NCBI GenBank assembly: GCA_002150815.3
Contig: NDFF03000050.1
Location: forward strand, 124,001-188,000
From: Grammothele lineata
Taxonomy: Eukaryota > Basidiomycota > Agaricomycetes > Polyporales > Polyporaceae
DNA: 64,000 nucleotides
Direction: 5' to 3'
Below are positions 26,394-37,102 of the stretch, in pieces. A program made the position numbers and the translations under genes. The first letter of the stretch is position 1, and the number at the start of each line of letters is the position of its first letter. Below the pieces are notes generated by a model, which was not told where the DNA came from, made no database searches, and was given only the letters and a program-made list of their open reading frames with translations.

Positions 26394-27759
26394 TCAAGTC
26401 CCACAACACGTCCCTGCACGCGACGACCATCCTGCCCACCGGTCGGGTGGTGGCCCGGACAGATGGACGATGCTCGATCGTGCGCCCGCCTCCTGAACGT
26501 GCATGATCCGAGCCTCCATCGCCTCCTCGTACTCCTGCCGCGTAACGACCCGCCGCGCGACGTACTCGAACACGTCCCGGACGCCCTCGCCTGTCTTCGC
26601 GGACGTGAAGAATAACTTGGGATATCGCTCTGGGGGCGAGCGCATGCCCATGTGTGAGGGGGCGGACCCTTCGGGAGTCGTTGCTGTTGTCGTGTCTGCG
26701 TGACCTCGGACAAAGAGACTCGGAGTGATTGTGGGTGCTGAGGACATGGATGACGCGGAGGGTATTCGTCGGGGGCGTATAGGGACGTGGGCGAGGCCGA
26801 GCAGGTCGCGTTGGGGCGAGTGGGACGGGGAGCGCGAAGGCGGTGCGGAGACGGCGGTGAAGGCGGGAGAAGAAAGTGCGGACTGGAACGTGTCGAAGAC
26901 CGACGACGAAGGCGTGTGGTAGATAGACTGCATGGAAGTCACTGTATCCATGGTGCCGCCTCCGCGGAAGAGCGTCGAGCGTGAATGTGAACGCGATGTG
27001 TGCCTGCGCCCGCGCCCGCGCCCTCCGTCCGGGCGGATTTCGATGGACTCCGACATAGCGTGTGGGGTGTCTGGTTCGTCTTCGCCTTCGTACATTTCTT
27101 CTTCGTATCCGGGTATATCCGGAGGGGCAAGGTGGATGGATGGGGAGGGCGGGGTGTAGGGATGGGGGACAAGAGTATGGATAAATTCTCTTGCCTGTGC
27201 TTCCGAGACCGCATTCCTCATTCCCTCCGCACCCGCCCCTTGAGCGACATCAATCTTGTTTCCGACGACAACGACGCAGAACTCGTCGACACGCTCGTCC
27301 GGGACTGGTGCTTTGTCGCGGAAGTCGTCCCACCATTTGGTAAGCGCATTGAGGGACTGAGGTTGGTTCACGTCGAACATGAGAATCACCGCATCTGCCC
27401 CACGGAAAAACGCTGAAGAGAGCCCGGAGAAGCGTTCTTGTCCGGCCGTGTCCTGCAACGCGCATATATGGGGTATGAGCGTTGCGCTCGAACAGCAAAA
27501 AGAGCTCGCACGAGCGAAACCACTCACCCAGATCTGAAGTGTGACTAGCTCACCGGAGCAGTCATGATGAGGGAGTGTTTTGGTTATGAAGTCGGCCCCA
27601 ATAGTCGCCCTGTAGCCCGTCGTGAATCGGCCAGAGATATACTAGGTAATAGGTCAGCATCAATAGAGGGAGCTGCCACAACCTCGGACGAACCTGGTTA
27701 CGGATGCTGGACTTGCCAACACCGGAGGCTCCGATTACAACGAGCTTGACCGTGCGCAT
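26394..27759 (-). CDS. Rab7-like small GTPase with a large insert before the G5 loop
   Basis: Three exons give about 412 residues, double the normal Rab length (about 205). G1: VVIGASGVGKSS (residues 7-18). Switch I: YISGRFTTGYRATIGADF, which resembles Rab7 (ATIGADF). G3: WDTAGQERF. G4: VGNKIDV. G5: FFTSAKTGEGV. Between G4 and G5 is an insert of about 175 residues that is Ser/Pro/Arg-rich and acidic at its start (YEEEMYEGEDEPD) and has many SP and SRS words. The C terminus is CCGT, a CCXX prenylation signal of the kind used by Rab proteins. The first intron follows GKSSIRNQ and the second follows LQIW; both are clean GT-AG. Rab7/Ypt7 proteins act at late endosomes and vacuoles in membrane fusion. 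All nucleotide-binding motifs are present, so it should bind GTP. The insert is probably a regulatory or binding arm. Confidence 0.87.
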
Positions 27760-28667
27760 TCCGCGCAGCGCCCATGGGCCGTGGGGAAAGAGAGAAAGAG
27801 GGAGTGTGGTGGTGGATGAGGAGGAAGGAGAGGATGCAACGGCGATTAGATTGCGTTAGCGACCGCTTACAATCTGCCGTATGAGTCGACTTGTGGGCCT
27901 ATAGCCAGAGTAAGAACCAAGTTCTTACTGATAAGAGACTTCCCTTAAGGCGATCAAGCAGATAATCAAACTTTGCTTGAAGGGGTGAGACTATAGCACT
28001 ATCCAACTCGAACGCCGCCGTTTAGATCTAGAAGTGTCAAAGCAAAGACTGAGGCCTACTACGCCCGTTCTCGTCTTTACCTCCTTGTCACATTCTACTT
28101 TGCACGCTCCCTAGCCCTTACCCCCATCTCGAAAACACTTAACATCCAACACCGGCATGAACATGGCACCCTACAACCTCACCTTCCCCTTCGTTGTCCT
28201 CGAGGTTGGATGACTCAATCACATGTAGTCCGTGAGTCAGAAGAAAGGGAAGGATGCTAGGGTATGTTCTGATCGCTGTACAAAGCATTCGACCTTGGGT
28301 ATTCCGTGCCCCCAAGAAGGTCATACTTCCCCTCTTGCCGACCTCTTCTAAGTCCCTGACCACAAGACCACGGACTCCTGCGCCACCCCTCAACTGTCCG
28401 CCTTCGCGAGCGTTGACATTCCTGCCATGCGATATTATCGGAGGTCCCCATAGCCGAGCTGGACGAATGGTGGAATGACTGGGTGGGTCAATGACTAGGT
28501 CATCGGAACAATACCTTAAGCTTAAGACCGGTAATGAACATAAATTGGCGGAACTGCGGGCTGCCCGCTCAGACGTCTTCCTGGTGAGAAGTCTTCATAG
28601 CCGCCGGACGGCTACCTCATGCTCACATCTCCCTTGAAATAGACCACAGCCTCTACCTCAACACACA
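27760..28667. other. Divergent promoter region of the Rab-like gene and the SDR gene
   Basis: About 0.9 kb between two genes reading away from each other. Contains both promoters. Short open frames around 28140-28480 conflict with each other on the two strands and show no family signature. Confidence 0.45.
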
Positions 28668-29721
28668 ATGTCAGCACAACCGAAAGTCGTCCTTGTGACG
28701 GGCTGTTCAAATGGAGGCATAGGGTTCTCGCTGTGAGTAGTTGATTTCTGTGACTTAGTCCTTCTCGCGCCCTGCCGCCATTCCGCTTTCTTATCTCCGC
28801 GTCGAACGTGCAGCTGCGAAGAGTATGCGGCTCAAGGATGCAAGGTGTATGCGACCGCACGCCGCCTCGCCTCCATGGATGCATTCGTCCAGCCCAACAT
28901 CGAGAAGCTCGTGCTGGACGTGACGGACAGCGCGAACGTACAGGAGGTTGTCAAAACTATCGTTGAGCGCGAAGGACGGATTGACGTGCTCGTCAATAAC
29001 GCTGGGGCGCTTTGTGTTGGTGAGTCGCGTCTATCTCCTATCTTGTTAAATCCCGGGTCGTTTATGGAAGAGACCCCTAGGCCCCGTGGTGGAAGTACCG
29101 ATGGACGTCGTCGAGCGCACGTACGACACGAACGTTTTCTCAATCATCCGCATGTGCCAGGCCGTTGTACCACACATGGCCGCGCGCAAAAGCGGGACGA
29201 TTGTCAACATTAGCTCCATCACCGCGTACTTGTACGTCTTCTATCTTCATGCCTCCCTCCCCATCGACTCACGTCCGCGGGTGTCATCCCCTTATCGTAG
29301 CAACGTCCCTTGGGGCGGAATCTATGGCTCGACTAAGGCCGCAACGCACTCGCTCTCCGATGTCCTCCACATGGAGCTCTCCCCTTTCAACATCTCCGTT
29401 GTCCTCGTCGCCACCGGCGCCGTCCGGTCCAACATCGCGACGAACCAGGCCGCCTCCTTCTCTGGGCTGCCCCCCAACACGCTCTACGGCCGTTTCCTGC
29501 GCGACATCCACGCGCGCATGGAGCTCAGCCAAGGCACGGACTCGATGCCAACGCGGGAGTACGCGCGGCAGGTCGTAGCGAAGACGCTCGTGAAGCGGCC
29601 GCCGCGGTACATGATGCTCGGGGGGAAGACGTGGCGCTTCGCGCTGATGAAGTGGCTTCCGAGGGGGCTGGTGCTGTGGGCCATCTGGAGGATGTTTACG
29701 AAGCATGCGCGGATGGGATAA
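28668..29721 (+). CDS. Short-chain dehydrogenase/reductase, AYR1-like
   Basis: Four exons encode about 280 residues. Cofactor motif VVLVTGCSNGGIGFSL, then CKVYATARR, an Arg-containing segment that favours NADPH. The NNAG structural motif is in VLVNNAGALCV. Catalytic Ser lies in GTIVNISSITAY and the Tyr-Lys pair in IYGSTKAATHSL. The C-terminal part, RPPRYMMLGGKTWRFALMKW then VLWAIWRMF, gives a hydrophobic or amphipathic end. This arrangement matches the AYR1-like SDR group (1-acyldihydroxyacetone-phosphate reductase, lipid droplet/ER membrane) in fungi, but substrate range in the group is broad. The start at 28668 precedes the cofactor motif by five residues, as is usual. Two broken copies of this gene lie at 36614-36769 and, inverted, at 39635-40366. 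Confidence 0.85.
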
Positions 29722-30209
29722 TCATGCTCAGGGATTGTGCGATTGGGATCGACCCGTAGAATTGAGTATAATGCCCCATGTGGGTTCTGTAAGCGAGCAC
29801 GCATACATTCGCTTCCTCTTCGAGGGGAATGACGAATCGCAAAGACAAGAGGTGTTGCAAGTAAATGCAGCCCGGATGCCCCAACGTAGAGCGATGAATG
29901 ATTGCGATCTGGCACTCGTGGGGGGTCTGTGGCATCGTTCGTGAAGTGGTTTGCTCCTATGTTGGTTCGTCCATCATAGTGCCAGTGAAACTTTTATCAG
30001 CTCACCATTTCTGTGGCCTCCACCAAAAGCCTGAGTCAGACCATTGAGTGGCATTACGCGTTGGAGTCCGAGGAATATTGGAGTCCGAACAATTGTCAAG
30101 CATCACGTGATGTTCAACAAGATGCCAGATCACACCGTTCCGCCTCGCTGCCAACCGGCGCCGCCGTATGAGCGTCCTGACTTGCAACAAACCACCATAT
30201 ACGGGTGCC
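29722..30209. other. Intergenic region between SDR and F-box 1
   Basis: Nearly 0.5 kb between same-direction genes. It should contain the SDR terminator and the F-box 1 promoter. No gene seen. Confidence 0.4.
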
Positions 30210-32125
30210 ATGGCGGAAGACAACGGATCTCCAACTGTAACGTGGGTATCTCACTCTCTTACATCGTAAACATATTCCCTTCTTGATCCTCAAATTCACA
30301 ACCGTCTGGCCCTGGTGTCATCGATCTCCTTAGGTTTTGTTGTCTCAATGACGACGTCCTGGCCATAATACTCTCTCAGTTGCAGCCGACGCGGGAAATT
30401 TGGCCCATTTCTTCTACGTGCAAGGAAATGAGAGAACGATGCGCGCCTTTTCTGTTCTCCACATGCTTCGTTCGTTCGAACTCGATGTCGGAGTCCGACA
30501 ACGCCGTGACAAAATTTCCTCCGAAAACATTATGGCCGTATGTGAGGTACGTCGACTGCTTTCTGACTGCGCCATGTGTACAACAGCTCTCATTATGTTG
30601 CTTCCCACAGGTCGCTAACGTTCCACGGTCTGTTCAATCGCTCTCCTGCCCTCGCCAGCTCCTACTATTCTTACAGCTTCAATCTTTACTACTACGAGTC
30701 GGTGAAGTGGAGGCAGCAGGAATCCCGTTTAGGCGCATTCCTCGCTGACACTCTTCCTCGGCTGCCTCTTCTACGCCTCGTTGCGTTTGTACTCCCTTCC
30801 GGCTCATACGAGTTTCTCAATCGCCCAGATAAGGTCGCCATACCCCCTCCGGTCCTCGAAGCCGTCCTCTCCACGCCGCAGATAGAGCATATATCTGTCT
30901 CAGGGTGGATGTACCATGCGTCTGATCCTTCTCTAGAGATAACCAACGTCTCTATAGCTCCCCTGACATCCTTCGTATACATGCCGCCAATCCATCGAGA
31001 ATATCCGCGGAGTTGCCCCCCCGAAGCCGAGGTCCTCACCTCCGTCATAACGCGACTTCACAGAACTCTTCGGGACATCGAGCTTCCGATAGAGAGCGCC
31101 CCACTGGAAGCGATGTCCCGCATCTATTGGCCCCGATTGCGGCGACTGACGCTTACAGGACAACGCTCCCCTCCGCTGGAAACGTCGCGCGTCCCCTACA
31201 TATCTTTCCTCGTGCGCATGCCAAAGTTGCATGAGCTGACCCTGCGGATTGCCAGCACCCAACAAGCGCCACCACAGGCGATCTGGCCTAGAGGACACGC
31301 TCCGCCACCAGCGTCTCTCTTACCTGAACTGGAGCGACTCGTCATTACTGGGCCTGCAGTGGACGAACAGCTGTTTTCCCGTCTTCCAACGAGCCTCCGG
31401 TCTCTTACGCTGCGCTGCATGCCGCGTATGTACCAGTTTACTGAGACGTTCATGGGACGTTTCGGGAGTAGATTTCGGGAGCTAGGCTGGAAGCCGTTCA
31501 CACCTACAGCTGCAGAGATGTTCGCGATGTTGGGTGCATGCCATACATCCAGTTTGACGGCCCTCGAGATCGACTATTTGTGCGAAGAAGACGAGTCCGA
31601 AGCAGAAGATGAGCTTCTGCGCCATGTGTGCGCTGCATTCCCGCTTCTCGAGCACCTCTCCATCCACCGCTTCCGTAAAGGTCGTGGACTAGATGTCGAA
31701 GAACCGTGGCCGCGTGCGCCGGACGTGGATGTGGTATGCCTGTTGCTGCTCGATACATTTTGCCTATCTAACATACCACACATTGCGTGCAGACTTGGAT
31801 TGCAGAACGATTGACGGCGCTCGCCTCCCTCCGCGTGCTACAGTTGCATCCCGGTTTGCGGCATCCCGGGATCCCACCAAGTCACATCCAGGACTATCGG
31901 AGTCGGCATTCATACAGACCAGCACCATCTTTCTCGGGACGTCCCGAGCCGTTTACAGGGCTTCCGCAGATGGCGGAGGTCCTTGCGCGCTTGCTCTCCC
32001 CCACACTGGAGTACATCGAGCTCCTGCACCCAGGATTCGATGTTCATTGGAAAGTCTACCGCGTCGCTTGCCCTCCCGTGGAGGTAGACTCGATTATGTG
32101 CCACACTGTCTATGATCACGAATAG
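30210..32125 (+). CDS. F-box protein 1 (leucine-rich, Agaricomycete type)
   Basis: Four exons, roughly 555 residues. A short first exon (MAEDNGSPTV, 30210-30241) is joined in phase 2 to LNDDVLAIILSQLQ. That reading starts an F-box of about 45 residues (CKEMRERCAPFLFSTCF). The rest is a leucine-rich body: LPRLPLLRLVAFVLPSG, PQIEHISVSGWMYH, IELPIESAPLEAM, LPTSLRSLTLRC, FPLLEHLSIHRF. The last exon starts TWIAERLTALASLRVLQL and ends with the family tail VCHTV-type motif YDHE. F-box proteins of this layout are substrate receptors of SCF ubiquitin ligases; the target is unknown. The start was chosen because F-box 2 and F-box 3 have the same small phase-2 first exon. Intact, no stops. A protease-like gene follows in the same direction. 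Confidence 0.82.
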
Positions 32126-33005
32126 TATGTCCCTTGACGTCGTAAATACCCGTCTATATGCTAACTTTACGTCCAGTATCTAAGGATAGCATAACAAGAT
32201 ACTGTACAGATGACCTGCTCGTCGTATTTTGAAAACGCACTTTAGTACGACTCATCGAGTGTGGTGACCGCATAGTACTTGGATTCGAACGCAGTCCAAT
32301 GACCGTTAACGATCATTTCGAATGTCATCTTACACGGTGTTGTGCACGAGTCCTACAACCTCCCTGCTCCTCAGAGCCGCCCGTACTTACGTATCTACGG
32401 ATAGTCGCTTCTCGGAGCATCATAATTATACAGAGATAAAAACACATGCCGCAAAATCCGGTCACTCTAGTGTGTCTAATGAGAGAAGGATGTGTCCACC
32501 CTGAGAACATCGATTATACCGACACGTTATGAGCGGCGATACTTACACAGATAGGACGAGAATCACTACACGCCTCGAGGCTTGTGCCATTTAGCAGCCT
32601 CTGCTGAAGCCCTGACGAGCACGTCGAAGACACACCCGGTAGAAGGCATAGTATGTCTGCAACCGTGTGCTGGTGCAATATCAGCAACAGAGGTACCCGC
32701 CATATCCATGTTAACATGGTTATGATCGTTTTGCGGAGACATACACCTAGACTATTAGCAGATTTTTCTGATTTGGCAATGCCTCACATGCCTTACTTCC
32801 GGAACTTCTGTCCGGGAGATCCTGGCCGGCCCTCCCCGGGCCGTTCGAACACCTACGCCACGCGGTGATTCAGACGTGTATAGCATACTCGGCGGCCTCA
32901 CTGGCAGACTGCGTCTCCTCCATCATTGCTACCACTCCGCCACTGTATCCACATCGATCTCATCGAAACTCCAGATTTTATCTTCAAGTCACTTCTTAAG
33001 GCAGC
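32126..33005. other. Intergenic region between F-box 1 and protease-like gene 1
   Basis: 0.9 kb with only short frames. It should carry the F-box 1 terminator and the promoter of the next gene. AT-richer than the neighbouring coding DNA. Nothing recognised. Confidence 0.4.
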
Positions 33006-35320
33006 ATGTCCGCCTCCGAGTCGCTGGCAACGTCGACGTCGTCCGTTGCTGCCGACGAGTCTATGCCCATTATTCTCCAGCTCGTGGAGCCGAGCGATCA
33101 TCCAGCCACGGACAGAGTATATCTATATCAATGATACTTCCGTATGACAAGTTCTCTCACCACAACGAATATCTATAGCGCAAATGCGATCTCGCGCGCC
33201 GAGAGAAGAGCTCGATGGAAAAGCTGTGGGACCACGAAGGTTATGGATATCGTGCCAGATTAGTGAGCGTTACGTTATCCCTGCTTTGGGTTATGCCGGG
33301 AAGGGAGAGATCGCTACTAGCGGGACGAATCCTATTCAACAATTCTGATATCTTTATAGTGACATTCATCTTCTCACCTGTATTTGTATCTTACAGACCG
33401 TCTGTCACCACCGACCGGCTATAATCGCCCGGCTAAGGGATCGAATGGAAACGTACCAAGTGTGCGTGGATCTTCTTGTAGATACTAGTAAGCTCAGTGA
33501 TCACTGGCATACGGGACCTTTTAAGTTTTGGGGACTAACCGCAGTGAAACTTGAATTTTGCAGATACGAACCAGACGTCAGTGGCAAGATTCTCATGATC
33601 GTATTGTGATATTCCATAAAATGCGACGGCCACTTTCAGGTACTTGAACGGCGCGGGTTACGTTCAGATTACCCATGACGATGCGAAGGAAACCGCTAGC
33701 CTTTCTCCATGGCCGGGAATCAGCCTTACCAGAGCAAATCAGCCCATCATGTGTCATGAGCTCCAGCTAGAAGGAACTTTCGAAAATGCCATCGCCGGAA
33801 AGTATTGGCACTCCGTGGACTATGGTGGCAAGACTCGAGCATGTGCGCCTCGTCAATATCTGTATCTTCATGAATCTGTCGCGAACTAACACACCTCAAT
33901 CAAACTCCAGACGTTGGTCTGGTCGATAATGGGAACGATGTGGAACACAAATACACTCTAGAATTGGACTGCTATAATCCTCGAAATGAGACTGACGGAC
34001 ATTGGGACAGAAAGGTCCATCTTCACACGCCACAGTTCCCGGTTGCATTCGCACTGGATCACGCACTGGCGTATGCTCACTTCGATGGGATTCTTGGACT
34101 GGGTCCGGCGGTGTAAGTCATTGTTTCTTGTCGCCTCGTAGAACGTCGTTGAATATGACGTCGATCTCGATGTATTAGGTCCTGTCGTGATTACAAGAAA
34201 GACAATCTCGAGATACCGGTGCGTTGCGACTTACCGGTTGTTTGGTAGTATCCCGGCCCCAGCTTCTAATGCGTTGTCTCGAAGGAACATTTAGCACCGC
34301 TCTCTTTCCGTAATGCGGTTCATTCTCAGGTCTACCAGCGACGTCATACAGATGTTGTGGTCACCTACTATCGCCTCGGCCCATCAAGGTGGTATTCGGA
34401 TACTTTTGGGCCGCGTCCGATTCGATCGTGGGTTTCGGTACATCGTAAATAGGACGTTGATCTCATCTTTACACTCGCAGGTGGATAGCGATCAACGCCT
34501 GGCCATGGGGGGCACTAGATCCTTCACTTTGGACGAGCCCTATGGGAGTGCTCTTCAACGGAAAATGGGGAGAAAAGTGGGTCGTGCGCTTGATAAAAAT
34601 GGTCATTTTGCGCATAGATGTCGATTCCAACGTCACTCGAGTGGAGCCCGAGGTTTTCCACTACGACGAGGAGGGTAATGTCCAAGATGTGGAGATTCTG
34701 CTCGATACAGGTATGACACCCTTCTATCCTGCATTGGCCGAACTCGCATACTCAACCGACGGAACTCTGGTAGGCGCTAACACTTCCGATCTGCCGTCGG
34801 ACATGGTGCGACCACTGGTTCAGGAACTCGACCCCGAGGGTTTCGCACACGCGTTCAACACCAACGACGACCCTCTGAACCGCGGTGATAGCGTTCCATT
34901 CTACGTGAACGGCCACCGTCCCGCAAGCAAATGGCACTACTTCATCGAGTACCACTTCCGCGGCGTCGGTGATGCGCCCCCTGTGGTGTTTCGTGGAAGC
35001 ATGTTAGACTTTGTGTACAGAAGCAGTCAAACATGGCGAGAGAATCGTCATGAGGGTCTGATCTACCCTCACAACGGCTTGTCAACGCATATCGGGGGCC
35101 CGCTCGAGAAGAACGTCGGGGTATTTGGAATGGTAAGTAGCGTCACAATTGTATCTCATGTTGGACGGTACCGATAAAATCACAGGGGTGGTTCCAGACA
35201 ATGGTCGTCAAGACGGAACGTGAAGGCCGTTCGGATAGGGCCTCTGTGTGCGTAGCGCCGACGGCATGCGTGCCTCTCGAGAAGTTCGACCTCCCGCCCA
35301 AGCCAAGGAGTGAGCGTTGA
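33006..35320 (+). CDS. Divergent pepsin-like (A1) aspartic-protease-like protein 1
   Basis: A multi-exon gene for a bilobal aspartic-protease-like protein. The start at 33006 gives MSASESLATSTSSVAADESM, with no signal peptide. The first active-site region reads VCVDLLVDT (Asp codon 33481-33483), then through a 13-nt microexon (about 33564-33577) to NTNQTYLNG, so the expected DTG reads DTN. A flap-like block follows (WHSVDYGGKTRA). Then come FPVAFALDHALAY and DGILGLGP, a classic pepsin-family block. The second active site is VEILLDTGMTPFYP (Asp 34704-34706). The gene continues to GLIYPHNGLSTHIG and VGVFGM, then the last exon GWFQTMVVK, and ends KPRSER. A truncated paralogue is at 45131-45452 and a full-length one at 60392-62722. 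The altered first motif makes catalysis uncertain; it could be an inactive homologue. Exon ends in the middle (34120-34540) are poorly defined. Confidence 0.6.
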
Positions 35321-35642
35321 GGTCGGGTCGTGATTGCATCGGTCCGCACATTATCTCAGAGTAGCTCTTGCAATCACGAATCAGCTATATTCTACGAGCG
35401 GCATGCATACAGTCGTGCGACTCACCTCCCTCAGCATGACCGTCACGTCGAACGCATGCTCTATGGACACGTCTACTCCCGCGTCTCCCGCCCGTCATGC
35501 ACGCGCCCCGGGCGCACAAGGTGACGCCGGGCAACGTCGCTGAGGGCTCGCGATCTCTATCCTCGGCCACGTGCTCTCCTATGTGTCTGTGATGATAGAG
35601 GAGTCGGAGGACGGCAACGATGTACAGACGCTGAGATACTTT
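35321..35642. other. Short intergenic region after protease-like gene 1
   Basis: About 320 bases between the protease-like stop and the start of the duplicated block. No gene recognised. Confidence 0.35.
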
Positions 35643-35958
35643 GGTGTGCGTGTTCCTAGCGACAGATGCACATGTGCTCAGCGAATTGCCTTAACTCGGG
35701 GATTCAGCACGACGGACCTTCGCACTGCATTTCCCTGCGTCACAGGGCATTTCGCTTGGCGCTATGGGTATTTGCCAGGGTGGGTTGAAAAAGGTCGATA
35801 AGGGGGTAGTCGTCGCACGAGGCATGTTCTATGGTTCTACGGACACGAACGAGACCAAAATTATTACCAGCGAGGAGGAACAATACGCACTCCTGTGTGA
35901 ACGTCTGGACACGACATGCCCTTCCTGGTCCTCCCCAACATCTCCACCTGCATCTGGT

Positions 35959-36176
35959 TCAGGCAGGAATCATGAGTTCGCCCCACGTCCTTATCGCAGC
36001 AACTCCTCCAAAGAAGATGGCAACGGAAGTGAGAATACTGAGGTTCCCCGGCAGGTTTCGGGCGAGAAGATCTCCCCGCGAAGGAAGCGCGAAAACGCGG
36101 TCTCGTTCGGGTCGTGAATGCGACGGGGTGGCTGGGCAGCAAAGAGAGGACTTCCGGGAGCAGCGCGACAGGACAT
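35959..36176 (-). pseudogene. Frameshifted copy of the Tom6-like gene
   Basis: Reads MSCRAAPGSPLFAAQPPRRI, then NETAFSRFLRGEIFSPE, closely matching the intact gene at 47372-47590. Near 36054 a run of four T (plus strand) in the intact gene is three here. This shifts the frame so that the membrane segment (LTSVAIFFGGVAAIRTWGEL) is out of frame with the start. The tail MIPA stays recognisable in the second frame. Otherwise the copy is well preserved, so the duplication is fairly recent. Confidence 0.8.
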
Positions 36177-36474
36177 AGCGAGTTTTTGTTTTGGCAAGGT
36201 GAGGAAGAGGAATAAAGAGGAGGTGTTGGACACTGTTGGTTGACCTGGACGATGGTGAGGAGTGTCGGTGCACTGGCGCGGCCGGTAGGGCCGCAGTTTT
36301 CGGGGTCCCCATGGGCTACCGGTGGGCGCTACAGAAATTCTGAGCGTTGACTTCGACTCGGACCTCCTCCTTCCTGGCGCTCTTGGCTTCATCCGTTACT
36401 TCCTTGCCGGTCTAAACATTCGAGACAGAATATACGAGAATACAGTCGCATACAGGAGATGCCTATCTCTTGAC

Positions 36475-36613
36475 ATGTCGTTGCTGGCAAGCTCTCGCGC
36501 CGCCGTGAACGGCTGTCCCCCCTCTCAGGCTCGTTGTCGTGTGCTTGCACACGATTGCACCCTACCTGGCTTCGGCATCTAAATAACGCGCCGTCAAGGA
36601 GACGCCTTGTCAA
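36475..36613 (+). pseudogene. Truncated copy of the MRH4 helicase gene 5' end
   Basis: Starts like the intact helicase gene (MSLLASSR) and keeps the nucleotide match through ACCCTACCTGGCTTCGGCAT. Small indels change the frame and a TAA follows in the middle of the segment. Sequence similarity stops near 36613, about 45 codons into the gene, with none of the helicase motifs. The break point is fused directly to an SDR fragment. Confidence 0.8.
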
Positions 36614-36769
36614 GAGTACGCGCGGTAGGTCGTGACGATGAAACGGCCACCACGGTACATGATGCTTGGGGGCAAGACGTGGCGCTTCGCGCTGATGAAG
36701 TGGCTTCCGAGGGGGCCGGTACTGTGGGTTATTTGGAGGATGTTTACGAAAAACGCGCGGATGGGGTAG
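36614..36769 (+). pseudogene. 3' fragment of the SDR gene
   Basis: Matches the last 50 or so codons of the intact SDR (29560-29721), for example ACGTGGCGCTTCGCGCTGAT and the end GCGCGGATGGG. The codon that is CAG in the intact gene (ARQVV) is TAG here, giving a stop near its start. No cofactor or catalytic region is present. It lies immediately after the truncated helicase copy, making a chimeric, non-functional locus. Confidence 0.85.
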
Positions 36770-37102
36770 AGGTATAAGGCTTGCGGTTCGTGCGATAGTG
36801 CATTATATCTCGTATGGCAATCTATGCGTCAGCACAGGTAACTAAGAGCTGAGTGATGAACGACGTCGCGAAACGCACAGAATATCCAACTTGGAAGTCA
36901 ACTCAGCTTGTAGGCATATGCCGTATCTCTATTCCTCAAGCGCGAGGTACAAATGTGACTTCAAACACGCGAAAAGGTCTGACAAACAACAGCCTATTGC
37001 AGTGTGGAGGACGCATCACGTGCTAATTCAACAATGCCACAGCCGGTACACCGGCCGTGTGGCACCAATGCTTGGGAGTTGACCGCCACAGTCCGGTTTC
37101 CG
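36770..37102. other. Intergenic region upstream of F-box 2
   Basis: About 330 bases. Should contain the F-box 2 promoter. No gene seen. Confidence 0.35.

Larger units (their letters stand above)
35643..36613 (+). repeat. Segmental duplication of the Tom6-like/MRH4 divergent promoter block (degenerate copy)
   Basis: This segment matches 46872-48030 in the same order and orientation. Shared landmarks include TTCCTAGCGACAGATG near 35654 and 46880, GGTTCTACGGACACGA near 35834 and 47276, and CTACAGAAATTCTGAG near 36329 and 47733. The helicase ATG and first codons are shared at 36475 and 47883. Similarity is high but interrupted by small indels, more so towards the left. The copy carries a frameshifted Tom6-like gene and a broken helicase start, so it is the derived copy. 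It ends abruptly at about 36613, where SDR-derived sequence begins. Confidence 0.85.

Noticed and set aside
32270..32300. Reverse-strand GTTCGAATCC, possible tRNA
   Set aside because: No pairing stem around the loop and no A box upstream.
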